Assembly (NCBI GenBank): GCA_029980465.1
Contig: JARYIJ010000001.1
Location: 3,111,501-3,175,500 of the forward strand
Origin: Pseudolabrys sp.
GTDB lineage: Bacteria; Pseudomonadota; Alphaproteobacteria; Rhizobiales; Xanthobacteraceae
DNA: 64,000 bases
Direction of reading: 5' to 3'
Below, in pieces: positions 44,786-54,150 of this stretch. Every line of letters starts with the position of its first letter. The first letter of the stretch is position 1. Position numbers and translations under genes: made by a program. The notes under the pieces were generated by a model that was not told where the DNA came from, ran no database searches, and was given only the letters and a program-made list of their open reading frames with translations.

Positions 44786-45655
44786 CTATTGCTCGGGATA
44801 CAGCGACACGATCGCGGACGCGTCCAGCTCGCTCTTTCCCGAGGCGACGAGGAGCCGATAGAGCGTGAGCGCCTGCGACGCCATCGGCATCGCCAGATGC
44901 TGGTCGCGCGCGGCGGCCTGCAGCATCTCGAGATCCTTGAGCACCTGGCGGGCAAAGCCGCGCGGCGCGAAGTCGCGTTCGACCATCTGCGGCCAGGCGG
45001 CCGCGAGCAGGTTGGACCCTGCGTATCCGGTGGCAAGGGCTGCCGGAATTTTGCCCGCGTCGACCCCGTAGGCCTCCGCCAGGCGCAAGGCCTCGGCGAG
45101 CACGCAATAATTCGTCAGCACCAGCGTCTGGTTGACGAGCTTGGCCGCCTGGCCGGTGCCGACCGGCCCCATATGGGTCATCGTCCCGAGATCGCGCATG
45201 AGCGGCGTAATTTTGGCGATTGCCGCCTCGGCGCCCCCGGCCATGATCGCGAGAGTGCCGACCGCGGCCGCGCCCGGTCCGCCTGACACCGGCGCATCGA
45301 CAAAGAGCATGCCGCGCTCGGCGAGCGCCGCGGCGATCCGTTTTGTGGCCTGGAGTTCGGTCGTCGAATGATCGACGAATATCTTGCCTTTAAGGTCACT
45401 CGCCGCGCCGACACCGGCGGCGCCAAGCGCCGCGTCTTCGACCGCCGCGGTGTTGATGACGCACGTCAGGATCATGTCGGATTGCTGTGCGATCTCGGCC
45501 GCGCTGGCGGCTGGCGTCACGCCCCAGCCGGCCGCCGATTTGGTCTTCTCGCGGTCGATATCGAACCCGACCACCTTGTGGCCTTTTTCGACCAGTCGCC
45601 GCGTAAATCCTTGCCCCATCAGGCCGAGGCCGATGAATCCGATCGTTTGTGTCAT
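44786..45655 (-). CDS. NAD(P)-dependent beta-hydroxyacid dehydrogenase (HIBADH family)
   Basis: A 289-residue dehydrogenase of the 3-hydroxyisobutyrate / tartronate semialdehyde reductase family. The Rossmann motif IGFIGLGLMGQGFTRRL (5-21), the substrate motif DAPVSGGPGAAAVGTL (about 119-134), and the catalytic Lys in GTGQAAKLVNQTL (about 171) are present. It converges on the GMC gene with 5 bases between stops. The substrate cannot be set from sequence. Confidence 0.88.
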   Translation of the reverse strand: MTQTIGFIGLGLMGQGFTRRLVEKGHKVVGFDIDREKTKSAAGWGVTPAASAAEIAQQSDMILTCVINTAAVEDAALGAAGVGAASDLKGKIFVDHSTTELQATKRIAAALAERGMLFVDAPVSGGPGAAAVGTLAIMAGGAEAAIAKITPLMRDLGTMTHMGPVGTGQAAKLVNQTLVLTNYCVLAEALRLAEAYGVDAGKIPAALATGYAGSNLLAAAWPQMVERDFAPRGFARQVLKDLEMLQAAARDQHLAMPMASQALTLYRLLVASGKSELDASAIVSLYPEQ

Positions 45656-45708
45656 ACTCTTGCCCGGTGCCGGTGTGTGGTTGATGCCTTTTGAGAGAAC
45701 CTGAGACT

Positions 45709-46632
45709 ATGACAGGCGATGCATTGTCCCTAACGGATATTCCGATCGTCGATGCGCATCACCATTTCTGGGATCTGCGGCGTCACTATTATCCATGGCT
45801 TTGCGACCCCGATCCCATTCCATTCCGCTATGGCGACTATGCGCCGATCCGGCGCAATTATCTTCCGCCCGATCTGGCACGAGACAGCCACGGTCTGCAC
45901 CTGACCAGGACGGTGCACATGGAGGCGGAGTACGATCGGGCCGATCCAGTTGCCGAGACTCGCTGGCTCGAGTCCGTGAACCGGGCGAGTGGCTATCCCA
46001 GCGCCTGTGTCGGTCATGCCGAGCTGGACCGCCTCGATGTCGAGCGGGTGCTGTCCGGTCACGCCGCCAGCCCGCTGGTGCGCGGAATCCGTCACAAGCC
46101 GAAATCGTCGTTGACGCCGTCCGAGGCCAGGCGTGGCGCTGCCGGATCGATGGACGATCCGCGATGGCGTGCTGGCTACGCGCTTCTGGAGCGCTTCGGG
46201 TTCTCGTACGATCTTCAGACGCCGTGGTGGCATCTCGATGCCGCGGCAGAGTTGGCGGCCGACTTTCCCCGGACCCGGATCATCATCAATCACACCGGGC
46301 TGCCGGCCGATCGCAGTGTCGAGGGCCTCGCGGGCTGGCGCAGGGCGCTGGACCTGGTTTCGGCAAGGCCGAATGTTGCCATCAAGATTTCAGGTCTCGG
46401 TCAGCCTCGCGCACCATGGACGCTCGAAGCCAACAAGCCGGTCATCCGTGACGCCATTAAGATCTTCGGCGTCGAGCGCTGCATGTTTGCAAGCAACTTT
46501 CCCGTCGACAGCCTCGTGGCGAGCTATCGTGAGATTTTCGATGGCTTCTTCCGGTCGGTCGACGACTATTCGCCGTCGGACCGGATGAAGCTGTTTAACG
46601 AAAATGCCGTCAGATTCTACAGGCTGACGTGA
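45709..46632 (+). CDS. Amidohydrolase family lactonase-like protein (COG3618 type)
   Basis: A 307-residue TIM-barrel metal-dependent hydrolase. The N-terminal metal motif is VDAHHHFWDLRRHYYPWL; later strands carry IKISGLGQ and MFASNFPVDSL with the conserved C-terminal Asp. The type includes fuconolactonase, rhamnonolactonase and 2-pyrone-4,6-dicarboxylate hydrolase. The ATG at 45709 is preferred to TTG at 45691. It is divergent from the HIBADH-family gene, with which it could share a regulator. Substrate unknown. Confidence 0.82.
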   Translation: MTGDALSLTDIPIVDAHHHFWDLRRHYYPWLCDPDPIPFRYGDYAPIRRNYLPPDLARDSHGLHLTRTVHMEAEYDRADPVAETRWLESVNRASGYPSACVGHAELDRLDVERVLSGHAASPLVRGIRHKPKSSLTPSEARRGAAGSMDDPRWRAGYALLERFGFSYDLQTPWWHLDAAAELAADFPRTRIIINHTGLPADRSVEGLAGWRRALDLVSARPNVAIKISGLGQPRAPWTLEANKPVIRDAIKIFGVERCMFASNFPVDSLVASYREIFDGFFRSVDDYSPSDRMKLFNENAVRFYRLT

Positions 46633-46729
46633 CGGCTCTTTCGCCTGCCTGCATGGCGAAAAACAGGTGGCGACGAGGCCGCGTCGTGCGCTAGACGTTG
46701 CGCGGACAATTCCATTGTAACTATAGACT

Positions 46730-47779
46730 ATGTCGTTTCGGATGAGAGGTGACGTGACAAGCGGACTGACCGGGCTGCGCGGGCTTTTGTCCCGCCGCTT
46801 TAGCGTTGCTCCCATGATGGAATGGACCGATCGTCCCTGCCGATCGTTTCATCGGCTGCTGACGCGCCGGGCGCTGCTCTACACCGAAATGCTGACGACC
46901 GGTGCGGTGTTGCGCGGCGATCGCAAGCGGCTTTTGCAGTTCGATGCCGCACAGCATCCCGTCGCGCTTCAACTCGGCGGCTGTGAGCCGGACGCGCTGG
47001 CCGAAGCGGCGCGCATCGGCGAGGACTTCGGCTATGACGAGATCAACCTCAATTGCGGCTGCCCCTCCGATCGCGTGCAGGAGGGCCGGTTCGGCGCGTG
47101 CCTGATGGCGGAGCCTGCGCTCGTTGCGAAAAGCGTCGAGAGAATGAAATCGGTCGTGGGCGTGCCCGTCACCGTCAAATGCCGGATCGGCATTGACGAT
47201 CAGGAGCCCGCGCAAAGCCTGTTTGCGTTTGCGTCGGCCGTCAGAGAGGCTGGAGCCGATGCGCTGGTGGTTCATGCTCGCAAGGCTTGGCTGAAAGGCT
47301 TGTCGCCGCGTGAAAATCGCGACATGCCGCCGCTCGATTATCCGCTGGTGCACCGGTTGAAACAGGCGCATCCGGATTTCGAGATTCTGATCAATGGCGG
47401 CATCGCCAGCGTCGAGCAAGCGCGTGAAGAGCTCGAACACGTCGACGGCGCGATGATGGGGCGGGCGGCTTACCAGGAGCCGTGGCGGCTGCTTGCCGTC
47501 GATCCCGTGCTGTTCGGCGAGGCCGCTCCATTTCCCAGCGTGAAAGACGCTGCACTGGCATTCGTGCCCTCCATCGAGCGCGAGCTCGCCGCGGGCGTGC
47601 GCCTTCATGCCATCACACGGCATATGCTCGGGCTGTTTCGCGCCGTGCCGGGCGCTCGGGGTTTCCGCCGTCATCTTGCGACAGAGGGCGTCAGGCCCGA
47701 CGCCGGCGTCAATGTGCTGATCGAGGCATTGGCGATGGTCGCGGATGGCGTAACCGACGCCGGCACGCTCGCGGCCTGA
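46730..47779 (+). CDS. dusA: tRNA-dihydrouridine(20/20a) synthase DusA
   Basis: A 349-residue FMN enzyme reducing U20/U20a in the D-loop of tRNA with NADPH. It has the barrel start FSVAPMMEWTDRPCRSFHRLL (24-44), catalytic Cys111 in LNCGCPSDRVQEGRFGACLM, the tRNA/FMN region KCRIGIDD, VVHARKAWLKGLSP and NGGI. These are DusA rather than DusB/C signatures. GTG at 46754, 8 residues later, follows a good GAGAGGTGA and may be the true start. It is a single gene. Confidence 0.95.
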   Translation: MSFRMRGDVTSGLTGLRGLLSRRFSVAPMMEWTDRPCRSFHRLLTRRALLYTEMLTTGAVLRGDRKRLLQFDAAQHPVALQLGGCEPDALAEAARIGEDFGYDEINLNCGCPSDRVQEGRFGACLMAEPALVAKSVERMKSVVGVPVTVKCRIGIDDQEPAQSLFAFASAVREAGADALVVHARKAWLKGLSPRENRDMPPLDYPLVHRLKQAHPDFEILINGGIASVEQAREELEHVDGAMMGRAAYQEPWRLLAVDPVLFGEAAPFPSVKDAALAFVPSIERELAAGVRLHAITRHMLGLFRAVPGARGFRRHLATEGVRPDAGVNVLIEALAMVADGVTDAGTLAA

Positions 47780-47864
47780 GCCACGATTTTTGCGACCTTG
47801 GGCCACTCCGGGCCTGCGATTTTAGTTATGCTTCGGCGCTGAAGGCTTCTTCTCGGAGACCGAC

Positions 47865-48695
47865 GTGTTCGGAATACCGCTCGGCGAGATCGCCTGGCTC
47901 GCCGCTTCGATTGCGGTCGCGGGCGTGCTGGTCGGCATTCTCGCCGGTCTGTTCGGCATCGGCGGCGGCGCGATCATCGTCCCCGTGCTGTACGAGGTGT
48001 TCCGCATTCTCGGCGTGCCGGATGACCTGCGCATGCAGATGTGCATCGGCACCTCGCTGGCGATCATCGTGCCGACGACCGTGCGATCATACTACGCGCA
48101 CAAGGCGCGCAGCGCCGTGCTCAGCGATGTCGTGCGCCTGTGGTCCGTGCCGGCGGTGCTGGGCGTTGTTGTGGGAGCGGCGATTGCCGCGGTGGCCCCG
48201 GCAGCGCTGTTCAAGGGCATCTTTGCCATCTTCGCGCTGGCGATCGCGATCCGCATGATACTGTCGAACGAAGCGATCCAGGCCACACGGACACTGCCCG
48301 GACGCGGCCTCATGATCTGTTTCGGGTTTCTGACGGGGCTGGTCGCGTCGCTGGTCGGCATCAGCGGTGGCTCCGTATCGAATGCGGTGCTCACGCATTA
48401 TGGCCGGCCGATGCAGCAGGCGGTCGCGACGTCGTCCGGTGTCGGCGTGCCGATCACGATCGCGGGCACTTTGGGTTACGCTATTGCCGGCTGGTCGCAT
48501 ATGGCACAACTGCCGCCGTTGTCGGTTGGCTTTGTATCGCTGATCGGGCTGGTGCTGATGGCGCCGGTCTCGAGCTACACCGCGAAGTTCGGCGTGGCTC
48601 TGGCGCACTGGTTGCCGCGGCGCCGGCTCGAAATCGGTTTCGCGATTTTCCTTTTGATCGTGTCGGCGCGGTTCGCGGTCAGCCTGTTCGCGTGA
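47865..48695 (+). CDS. TauE/SafE family sulfite/organosulfur exporter-like permease
   Basis: A 276-residue membrane protein with about eight helices, GTG start. Duplicated TauE/SafE motifs are visible: GILAGLFGIGGGAIIVPVLY (about 27-46) in the first half and LVASLVGISGGSVSNAVLTHYG in the second. Members export sulfite, sulfoacetate or related anions, but the substrate is poorly predicted by sequence. Its end abuts the convergent retropepsin-like gene by 2 bases. Confidence 0.87.
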   Translation: MFGIPLGEIAWLAASIAVAGVLVGILAGLFGIGGGAIIVPVLYEVFRILGVPDDLRMQMCIGTSLAIIVPTTVRSYYAHKARSAVLSDVVRLWSVPAVLGVVVGAAIAAVAPAALFKGIFAIFALAIAIRMILSNEAIQATRTLPGRGLMICFGFLTGLVASLVGISGGSVSNAVLTHYGRPMQQAVATSSGVGVPITIAGTLGYAIAGWSHMAQLPPLSVGFVSLIGLVLMAPVSSYTAKFGVALAHWLPRRRLEIGFAIFLLIVSARFAVSLFA

Positions 48696-48697
48696 CG

Positions 48698-49399
48698 TTA
48701 CGGCGCGCCGCGCAGCCGAAGCCTGTCGCCGCGCACATCCCAGCTTTCGAGCCGGTTGAGGAAGGTCATGCCGAGCAGGTTGTTCTTGAGCTGACCATTC
48801 TGGACGACGAGCGCCGGCACTTCGCGCTCGGTCAGGTTTCCGACTGTGAGCTTGTCCAAGGTCACCGGCGCGGCGCGGGTCCTGCCATTCGCTGTGTTGA
48901 CGTTGACCGTGTAGGCCAGCATGTCCATCGGCAATCCGGCCGCCTTGGCGGCGTCCTGTGTGAGCACCACGGAGCTGGCGCCGGTATCGAGCACCATGGT
49001 GACGCGCGCGCCGTTGACGGCGGTGTGCACCGAGAAATCGCCGTTGCGGCCGCGCACGATCTCGACGGTGCGGCCGTGCATCGCGGCCCGGCCGGGCACG
49101 AGCTCGGCAAGCACGCGGTCGCCGGCCTCCTGCAGCTCGATGCGATAGGCGTAGACGATCGCGAGCAGCAGTCCGATCACGGTCCAGAACAGCGCGGCTT
49201 CGAAGGCGCGCGTCAATCGCTCGCGGAACAACACCAGGAACAGGCCGGCGGCGAAGACCGCGATCGCGATTTTCAGGATGATCGACGAGACGTCGTGACG
49301 CAGCAGGCTGGAGATCGCGTCTTCGTCGTTACTGGCGATCAGAATCGCGATCGAGACGGCGACGCCGAACAACAGGGACCACAACAGCCTCCGGCTCAC
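48698..49399 (-). CDS. TIGR02281-type clan AA aspartic protease (retropepsin-like)
   Basis: A 233-residue membrane-anchored protein. There are two or three hydrophobic segments in the first ~85 residues. The C-terminal ~120 residues form a retropepsin fold with the catalytic triplet in VLDTGASSVVLT and a second hydrophobic-hydrophobic-Gly motif LLGMTFLNRLESWDV. It starts 4 bases after the DUF1289 gene and is presumably co-transcribed with it. The physiological substrate is not known for the family. Confidence 0.85.
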   Translation of the reverse strand: MSRRLLWSLLFGVAVSIAILIASNDEDAISSLLRHDVSSIILKIAIAVFAAGLFLVLFRERLTRAFEAALFWTVIGLLLAIVYAYRIELQEAGDRVLAELVPGRAAMHGRTVEIVRGRNGDFSVHTAVNGARVTMVLDTGASSVVLTQDAAKAAGLPMDMLAYTVNVNTANGRTRAAPVTLDKLTVGNLTEREVPALVVQNGQLKNNLLGMTFLNRLESWDVRGDRLRLRGAP

Positions 49400-49403
49400 G
49401 TCG

Positions 49404-49592
49404 TCACCCGGCCTTGCGCTCGCCGCGGGCGGCCAGCCGCGCCGGCAGTTCTGCCATGATGCGGGCTCTCTCGACCGGGTCCATTGTCAACCAGTGCGCA
49501 ATCTCATCGAGGGTCCGGCCGCAACCGGCGCACAGGCCCGCACGCGCGTCGAGCGTGCAGACTTTCACGCAGGGGCTTTCGATCGGGGCCAT
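49404..49592 (-). CDS. DUF1289 small cysteine-rich protein
   Basis: A 62-residue protein with four cysteines in SPCVKVCTLDARAGLCAGCGRTLDEIAHW, a likely zinc or Fe-S knuckle that defines DUF1289. The function is unknown; members often lie beside housekeeping genes. The start at 49592, close to the domain, is used, but in-frame ATG codons at 49628 and 49649 would lengthen it by 12 or 19 residues. It is upstream of and close to the aspartic protease gene. Confidence 0.82.
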   Translation of the reverse strand: MAPIESPCVKVCTLDARAGLCAGCGRTLDEIAHWLTMDPVERARIMAELPARLAARGERKAG

Positions 49593-49670
49593 TGCGAATC
49601 CGGGCGGAGGTCGGTCGGGCAGGACCATAGCGGGGGCGGTCCAGAACACAATCGCAGCACTGTCGCAGGT

Positions 49671-51254
49671 CTAGGTTCCGAGATGGAACAGGGGTTTCTT
49701 GAGGATGCTGGGGCGCTCCGCGCGGGCGTCGGGCTCGCGCTCGGCCTGCGGCTGGGTTGGCGGCGCGTCCATCGGCGCCATCGCCGCGACCACGCGTTCC
49801 GGCGGGAACGTGACGATGATCTCTGTGCCGATCCGCAGCTTCGACTTGAGGGTGAATGTGCCGCCGTGCAGGTCGACCAGGCTCTTGGCGATGGGCAGGC
49901 CGAGGCCGGCGCCTTGCTCCGCCGATTTGATGGAATTCGAACCCTGGCCGAACGACGCGAGCACGATCGGGATTTCCTCTTCGGGAATGCCGGGGCCGGA
50001 ATCCTTGCAGCTCATGTATTGGCCGCCGGATGCGGTCCAGCCGACCTTGAGCCAGATTTCCCCGCCGGGGGGCGTGAACTTGATCGCATTGGACAGCAGG
50101 TTGAGGCAGATTTGACGCACCGCGCGCTCGTCCGCCCAGATGCGCGGCAGCTCCCGTTCGAACAGCTCGTGGATTATAATGCCGCGGTTCGTCGCGCGAA
50201 GTTTCAGCAGATGGTGGCAGTCTTCGACCAGGGCGGCGAGCGAGATCGACTCTTCATTCAGCTCGTAGCGGCCGGCTTCGATGCGGGAGAGGTCGAGAAT
50301 CTCGTTGATCAGTCCGAGCAAATGAACGCCGGAATTATGAATGTCCGCCGAGTATTCCTTGTAGGCGGGGACGGAGTGTTCGCCGAACACTTCCGATTTC
50401 ATGACTTCGGAGAAGCCGAGGATGGCGTTGAGCGGCGTCCGCAGCTCGTGGCTCATTTGCGCCAGGAAACGCGATTTTGAAATATTGGCTGCTTCGGCGC
50501 GGCTGCGGGCTTCGTCGGAGATGGCCTTCGCCTGTTCGAGCTCTCCGATCAATGCGTCTTTCTCGGCGCGGGCGACCAGTGTCTGCAAGGTCGTCGAATA
50601 GAGGCGATAGGCGAGCAGCGCGAAGTAACATTCGGCCGTCACGGCCATCGCGGCAAGAATGTAGTCACGCAACGTGGCCTGCAGGATGAAGTCCAGCGCG
50701 ATCGCCAAGGTGACCGGGATCGTCGCGGCATAGACCGCCATCGGCAGACTGGATGCCATCATGCTCGACACCGCCACCACGAGCAGCATCACGAACAGCA
50801 TGAAGGTCGATGAGCTCTTGTCGAAATACACCGGGTGAATGAGGATGAACATCCAGGCGAGGCCGTAGAACAGATCGAGCATGATGAAACGCAGCCGCCA
50901 TTTGCGGATGGCGGCTTCGGTCACGGTCTCGTTCAGAAATTTTCGGCACGTGCTGATGATGATGAGATGAATGACAAGCACGGAGGCGGTCCACGCTCCC
51001 GCCGTCTTTGCGCCGGTCCACAGGCTCGACAGGAAGCCGACGGTGCAGACCAGCAGCAGGATGACGAGCGAGGCCGAGATGCGCGTCTGCGCGAACTGGC
51101 GCAGCAGTTCGAGATCGAAGGCGGGGCGGGTGCCGGTCGTGGAAATCAGGCGGTCGCGGGCATCGCGCACGTATTGCGCGGCGAGGCGGCGGCGAACCGG
51201 CGACGTTTCGGAGGGAACCGCGAGCGGATCGGGTTTTTCGCCGGGAATGGGCAT
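49671..51254 (-). CDS. Membrane sensor histidine kinase (PleC/DivJ/PdhS-like core)
   Basis: A 527-residue kinase. About six membrane helices occupy residues 55-225 with no evident periplasmic sensor domain, followed by a short coiled coil and the HisKA core FLAQMSHELRTPLNAILGFSEVMKSEVFG near 270. The HATPase_c has LNLLSNAIKFTPPGG and GAGLGLPIAKSLVDLHGG, and the C-terminal ~35 residues are polar and disordered. The HisKA sequence closely resembles the kinase at 8582-10873 and is of the DivK/PleD-linked class. No response regulator lies next to it. Confidence 0.87.
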   Translation of the reverse strand: MPIPGEKPDPLAVPSETSPVRRRLAAQYVRDARDRLISTTGTRPAFDLELLRQFAQTRISASLVILLLVCTVGFLSSLWTGAKTAGAWTASVLVIHLIIISTCRKFLNETVTEAAIRKWRLRFIMLDLFYGLAWMFILIHPVYFDKSSSTFMLFVMLLVVAVSSMMASSLPMAVYAATIPVTLAIALDFILQATLRDYILAAMAVTAECYFALLAYRLYSTTLQTLVARAEKDALIGELEQAKAISDEARSRAEAANISKSRFLAQMSHELRTPLNAILGFSEVMKSEVFGEHSVPAYKEYSADIHNSGVHLLGLINEILDLSRIEAGRYELNEESISLAALVEDCHHLLKLRATNRGIIIHELFERELPRIWADERAVRQICLNLLSNAIKFTPPGGEIWLKVGWTASGGQYMSCKDSGPGIPEEEIPIVLASFGQGSNSIKSAEQGAGLGLPIAKSLVDLHGGTFTLKSKLRIGTEIIVTFPPERVVAAMAPMDAPPTQPQAEREPDARAERPSILKKPLFHLGT

Positions 51255-51475
51255 CGTTACGCAACTGTGGACACGGAACTGCCGGCAAAATCCCGCAAAT
51301 TCGTTAAAGCCATCCTTAAGAGGCGGCTAAAAGCTCTGGTTAATGAATCATGACCGGGGCCCGCGGCCGGGTTACATCGGCCCCAAGGTCGCGATCATCG
51401 CCGCTTGACCGGCCGATCATCGCCATGCTCGGCTCGAAACAGCCGTTATTCCGCGATCATTGCTCGGAGACCCCC

Positions 51476-52087
51476 ATGAAGCTCTACGATTCCGGCCGGG
51501 CGCCCAATCCGCGCCGGGTGAAGATTTTCCTCGCCGAGAAGGGGCTGAGCATCCCCACCGAGCAAGTCGACATGATGGCCGGCGCCCACCGCACCCCGGA
51601 ATACACCGCCATCAACCCGCTGCAGCGCATGCCGGCGCTGGTGCTCGACGACGGCACCGTCATCACCGAATCCGTCGCGATCTGCCGCTACCTCGAGGCG
51701 TTGCACCCGCAGCCGCCGCTGTTCGGCACCGGCGCGCTCGAGACGGCGCTGGTCGAGATGTGGAACCGGCGCTGCGAGATCAATTTCCTGCTGGTCGTCG
51801 CCAACGTCTTCCGCCATTTGCACCCGGCGGCGAAGACGCTCGAAGTGCCGCAGGTGCCGGCATGGGGCGAGGCGAATAAACCGCGCGTGCTCGACTTCCT
51901 GCGCATCTTCGACGACCAGCTCGGCAAGCACCGCTTCGCCGCCGGCGACACATTTTCGATCGCCGACATCACGGCCTTGGTCGCCGCCGATTTCATGAAG
52001 CCGGCCCGCATCGAGATGCCGGCCGAATTCGCCAATGTGAGGCGCTGGTACGCCGAGGTGTCGGCGCGCCCGAGCGCAGGGGCATGA
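51476..52087 (+). CDS. Glutathione S-transferase family protein
   Basis: A 203-residue GST. The N-terminal thioredoxin-like domain (1-80) begins MKLYDSGRAPNPRRVKIFLAEKG and holds the cis-Pro and glutathione-binding RMPALVLDDGTVITESVAICRYLE. The C-terminal helical domain (about 88-200) has the N-capping motif FSIADITALVAADF. The ATG at 51476 starts the domain directly. It acts in the cytoplasm on unknown electrophiles, and is divergent from the kinase gene. Confidence 0.92.
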   Translation: MKLYDSGRAPNPRRVKIFLAEKGLSIPTEQVDMMAGAHRTPEYTAINPLQRMPALVLDDGTVITESVAICRYLEALHPQPPLFGTGALETALVEMWNRRCEINFLLVVANVFRHLHPAAKTLEVPQVPAWGEANKPRVLDFLRIFDDQLGKHRFAAGDTFSIADITALVAADFMKPARIEMPAEFANVRRWYAEVSARPSAGA

Positions 52088-52146
52088 TCCAAGAAAGCCG
52101 CTGCGGGTTCGCTTCACCTCTCCCGCTTGGGGGAGAGGGAGCGCGC

Positions 52147-52240
52147 CGTGCCACAGTTCGGTCATGCCCGGACTTGATCCGGGCATCCATCTTCGGAAAA
52201 AGATGGATTGCCGGGTCAAGCCCGGCAATGACCCGGCCAT
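52147..52240. repeat. Class B palindromic repeat, inverted copy
   Basis: Two hairpin arms, TGCCCGGACTTGATCCGGGC and TTGCCGGGTCAAGCCCGGCA, flank a centre (ATCCATCTT..AAGATGGAT) that is itself palindromic. The right arm (52203-52228) is the exact reverse complement of the repeats at 31687 and 39755. It fills most of the 203-base gap before the metallo-beta-lactamase-fold gene. Confidence 0.8.
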
Positions 52241-52290
52241 GACGATGGAGGGTGCGTCCATCAAATGACAGACACAAAGAGCGCCGTGCC

Positions 52291-53034
52291 ATGAAACTCA
52301 CCATCGTCGGCTGCGGCGACGCCTTCGGTTCCGGCGGCCGCATGAACACCTGCTTCTGGCTCGAGACGGCAAAGGCCACGCTGACGGTCGACTTCGGCGC
52401 CTCGGCGCTGCCGGCGCTCAAGCGCCAGGGCCTCGACCCCAACCGCATCGACGCGGTCGTGCTCTCGCACCTGCACGGCGACCACTTCGGCGGCCTGCCG
52501 TTCCTGCTGCTCGACGCGCAATTCCTGGCGCGGCGCCAGCACCCGCTGCTGATCGCCGGCCCGCCCGGCACGAGGGCGCGGCTCGACGCGCTGATGGAGG
52601 CGATGTTTCCGAAGTCGACCGGCTCGAAATGGAAATTTCCGTGGGAGGTGCAGGAGATCGGTGTCGGCGCGCCGGATGACGTGTTCGGCCATGCCATCGT
52701 CACCGCGGAAGTGATCCACCAGTCCGGCGCGCCGTCGACGGCATTGCGGCTCTCCGACGGCGAGCACACGTTCGCCTATTCCGGCGACACCGAATGGACC
52801 GAAGCGCTGTTGCCGATTGCGCGCGACGCCGACCTGTTCATCTGCGAGTGCTACGGCCACGCCGGCAAGCTCACTGGGCATCTGAGCTGGGAGACGCTGA
52901 AGGAGCGGCTCGGCGATCTCGGCGCCAGACGCACCATGATCACGCACTTGAATCCGACGATGCTCGCCAACGTCGACGAGGCAAAGGCGGCGGGCGTGAT
53001 GGTGGCGGAGGAGGGGATGAAGCTGGAGTTTTGA
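52291..53034 (+). CDS. Metallo-beta-lactamase-fold hydrolase
   Basis: A 247-residue MBL-fold protein starting at the ATG at 52291. The metal motif is LSHLHGDHFGG (about 62-72), with a further Asp in YSGDTEWTE and a late His in MITHLNPTM. This pattern is shared by RNase Z-like and phosphodiesterase-like members. Its stop codon shares bases with the start of the DUF1801 gene (TGATG), so they form a pair. Substrate unknown. Confidence 0.85.
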   Translation: MKLTIVGCGDAFGSGGRMNTCFWLETAKATLTVDFGASALPALKRQGLDPNRIDAVVLSHLHGDHFGGLPFLLLDAQFLARRQHPLLIAGPPGTRARLDALMEAMFPKSTGSKWKFPWEVQEIGVGAPDDVFGHAIVTAEVIHQSGAPSTALRLSDGEHTFAYSGDTEWTEALLPIARDADLFICECYGHAGKLTGHLSWETLKERLGDLGARRTMITHLNPTMLANVDEAKAAGVMVAEEGMKLEF

Positions 53035-53483
53035 TGAAGAAAGCGAGAAGATCCACGGCCGGGGAGAGCGATGCCATGTCAGCGGAAGGCATGCCTTCCG
53101 CCGGTCCATTGATCGACGCCAAAATCAAATCGCTCGGTGGCTGGCGCGGCGAGCTGCTGGCGCGAGTGCGCAGGATCATCAAGGACGCCGACCCCGATAT
53201 CGTCGAGGCGGTGAAGTGGCGCAAGCCCTCCAATCCGAACGGTGTGCCGGTGTGGGAGCACGATGGCCTCGTCTGCACCGGCGAGACCTACAAGGACAAG
53301 GTGAAGCTGACCTTCGCGCGCGGCGCCGCGCTCGCCGATCCGGCGCGCCTGTTCAATTCCAGCCTCGACGGCAAGGTGCGCCGCGCCATCGATATCGGCG
53401 AGGGCGATACAATCAATGAGCAGGCGCTCAAGATGTTGGTGAAGGTGGCGGTGAAGTTGAATGTAGCAAAGGCGAAGCGCTGA
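53034..53483 (+). CDS. DUF1801 domain protein
   Basis: A 149-residue cytosolic protein with the DUF1801 (YdhG-like) fold: LLARVRRIIKDADPDIVEAVKWRKPSNPNGVPVWEHDGLVC and VKLTFARGAALADPARLFNSSLDGKVRRAIDI. Members resemble frataxin-like folds and have no agreed function. The start overlaps the MBL-fold gene stop. The ~40 N-terminal residues are less conserved and a later ATG (residue 15 or 20) is possible. Confidence 0.85.
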   Translation: MKKARRSTAGESDAMSAEGMPSAGPLIDAKIKSLGGWRGELLARVRRIIKDADPDIVEAVKWRKPSNPNGVPVWEHDGLVCTGETYKDKVKLTFARGAALADPARLFNSSLDGKVRRAIDIGEGDTINEQALKMLVKVAVKLNVAKAKR

Positions 53484-54150
53484 AGCGTCTGCGCTTCATC
53501 TCTCTCTCTCTCAGTCCGTCAAAGACAGGCGTAAACGCCCTTTTGCGGGAGAGGGAGCGTGCCGTGCCTTATCGTCATGGCCGGACAAGAGCTGAGATTT
53601 CTCCTCACCCTGAAAGTCTGGCTGGAAATGATTCCGGGTTTTTAAACTCGTGTCCCGGGCGCCGCATCGCAAGTCGGATTCATCCAACTTGCGCATTCTA
53701 AAGACGTGGCGAAAGTCGGGTAGACCCGACTTTCGCTGTGAAACGATGCGCTGCAGACCCGGGACCCCGGTTTCTTTGCGTATAACCGGGGTCCCGGCTC
53801 TGCGGTGCACCACTTCGCCATAGCGCGTCGAAGACGCGCGCGCTGACGGCTCGTGCTGCACCGCGTCCGGGACACGTCGTTGATTTTGACGGGCTCTTTC
53901 CGGTCAGGCTCTGAGAACCCGCGAAGCGGGCGTCATCGCAAGTCGAGCTTGCCCGATTTGCGCATTAAATATCCGATCTTGAGTAAACCCGAGAGCGGTA
54001 GATGCAGGCCCTAACGCCGCGACGCCCCGGCCTCATGGTTCGAGCTGCTCGCTTCGCTCGCTCATCATCATGAGCGATAACGCCGCGTTGCGCTTGGAAG
54101 AACGGATTACGCCTCCGCCGCCATCACCCATATTCCACGAACGTCACAAG
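53484..54150. repeat. Gene-free 667-base gap with class A palindromic repeat (long copy)
   Basis: No credible gene is present. 53611-53915 is the long copy of the repeat also at 13771-13941. Its extra ~145-base centre holds a 12-bp hairpin GCGAAAGTCGGG (53708-53735) and an 11-bp arm CGGGACCCCGG pairing across TTTCTTTGCGTATA. The remainder (53916-54150) is ordinary GC-rich sequence with small inverted repeats such as GCTCGCTTCGCTCGC, in which I see nothing further. Confidence 0.75.

Noticed and set aside
43524-45107. 527-codon minus-strand frame across the GMC gene
   Set aside because: It spans two genes on different strands, both with intact motifs, and has antisense-like composition without domains.
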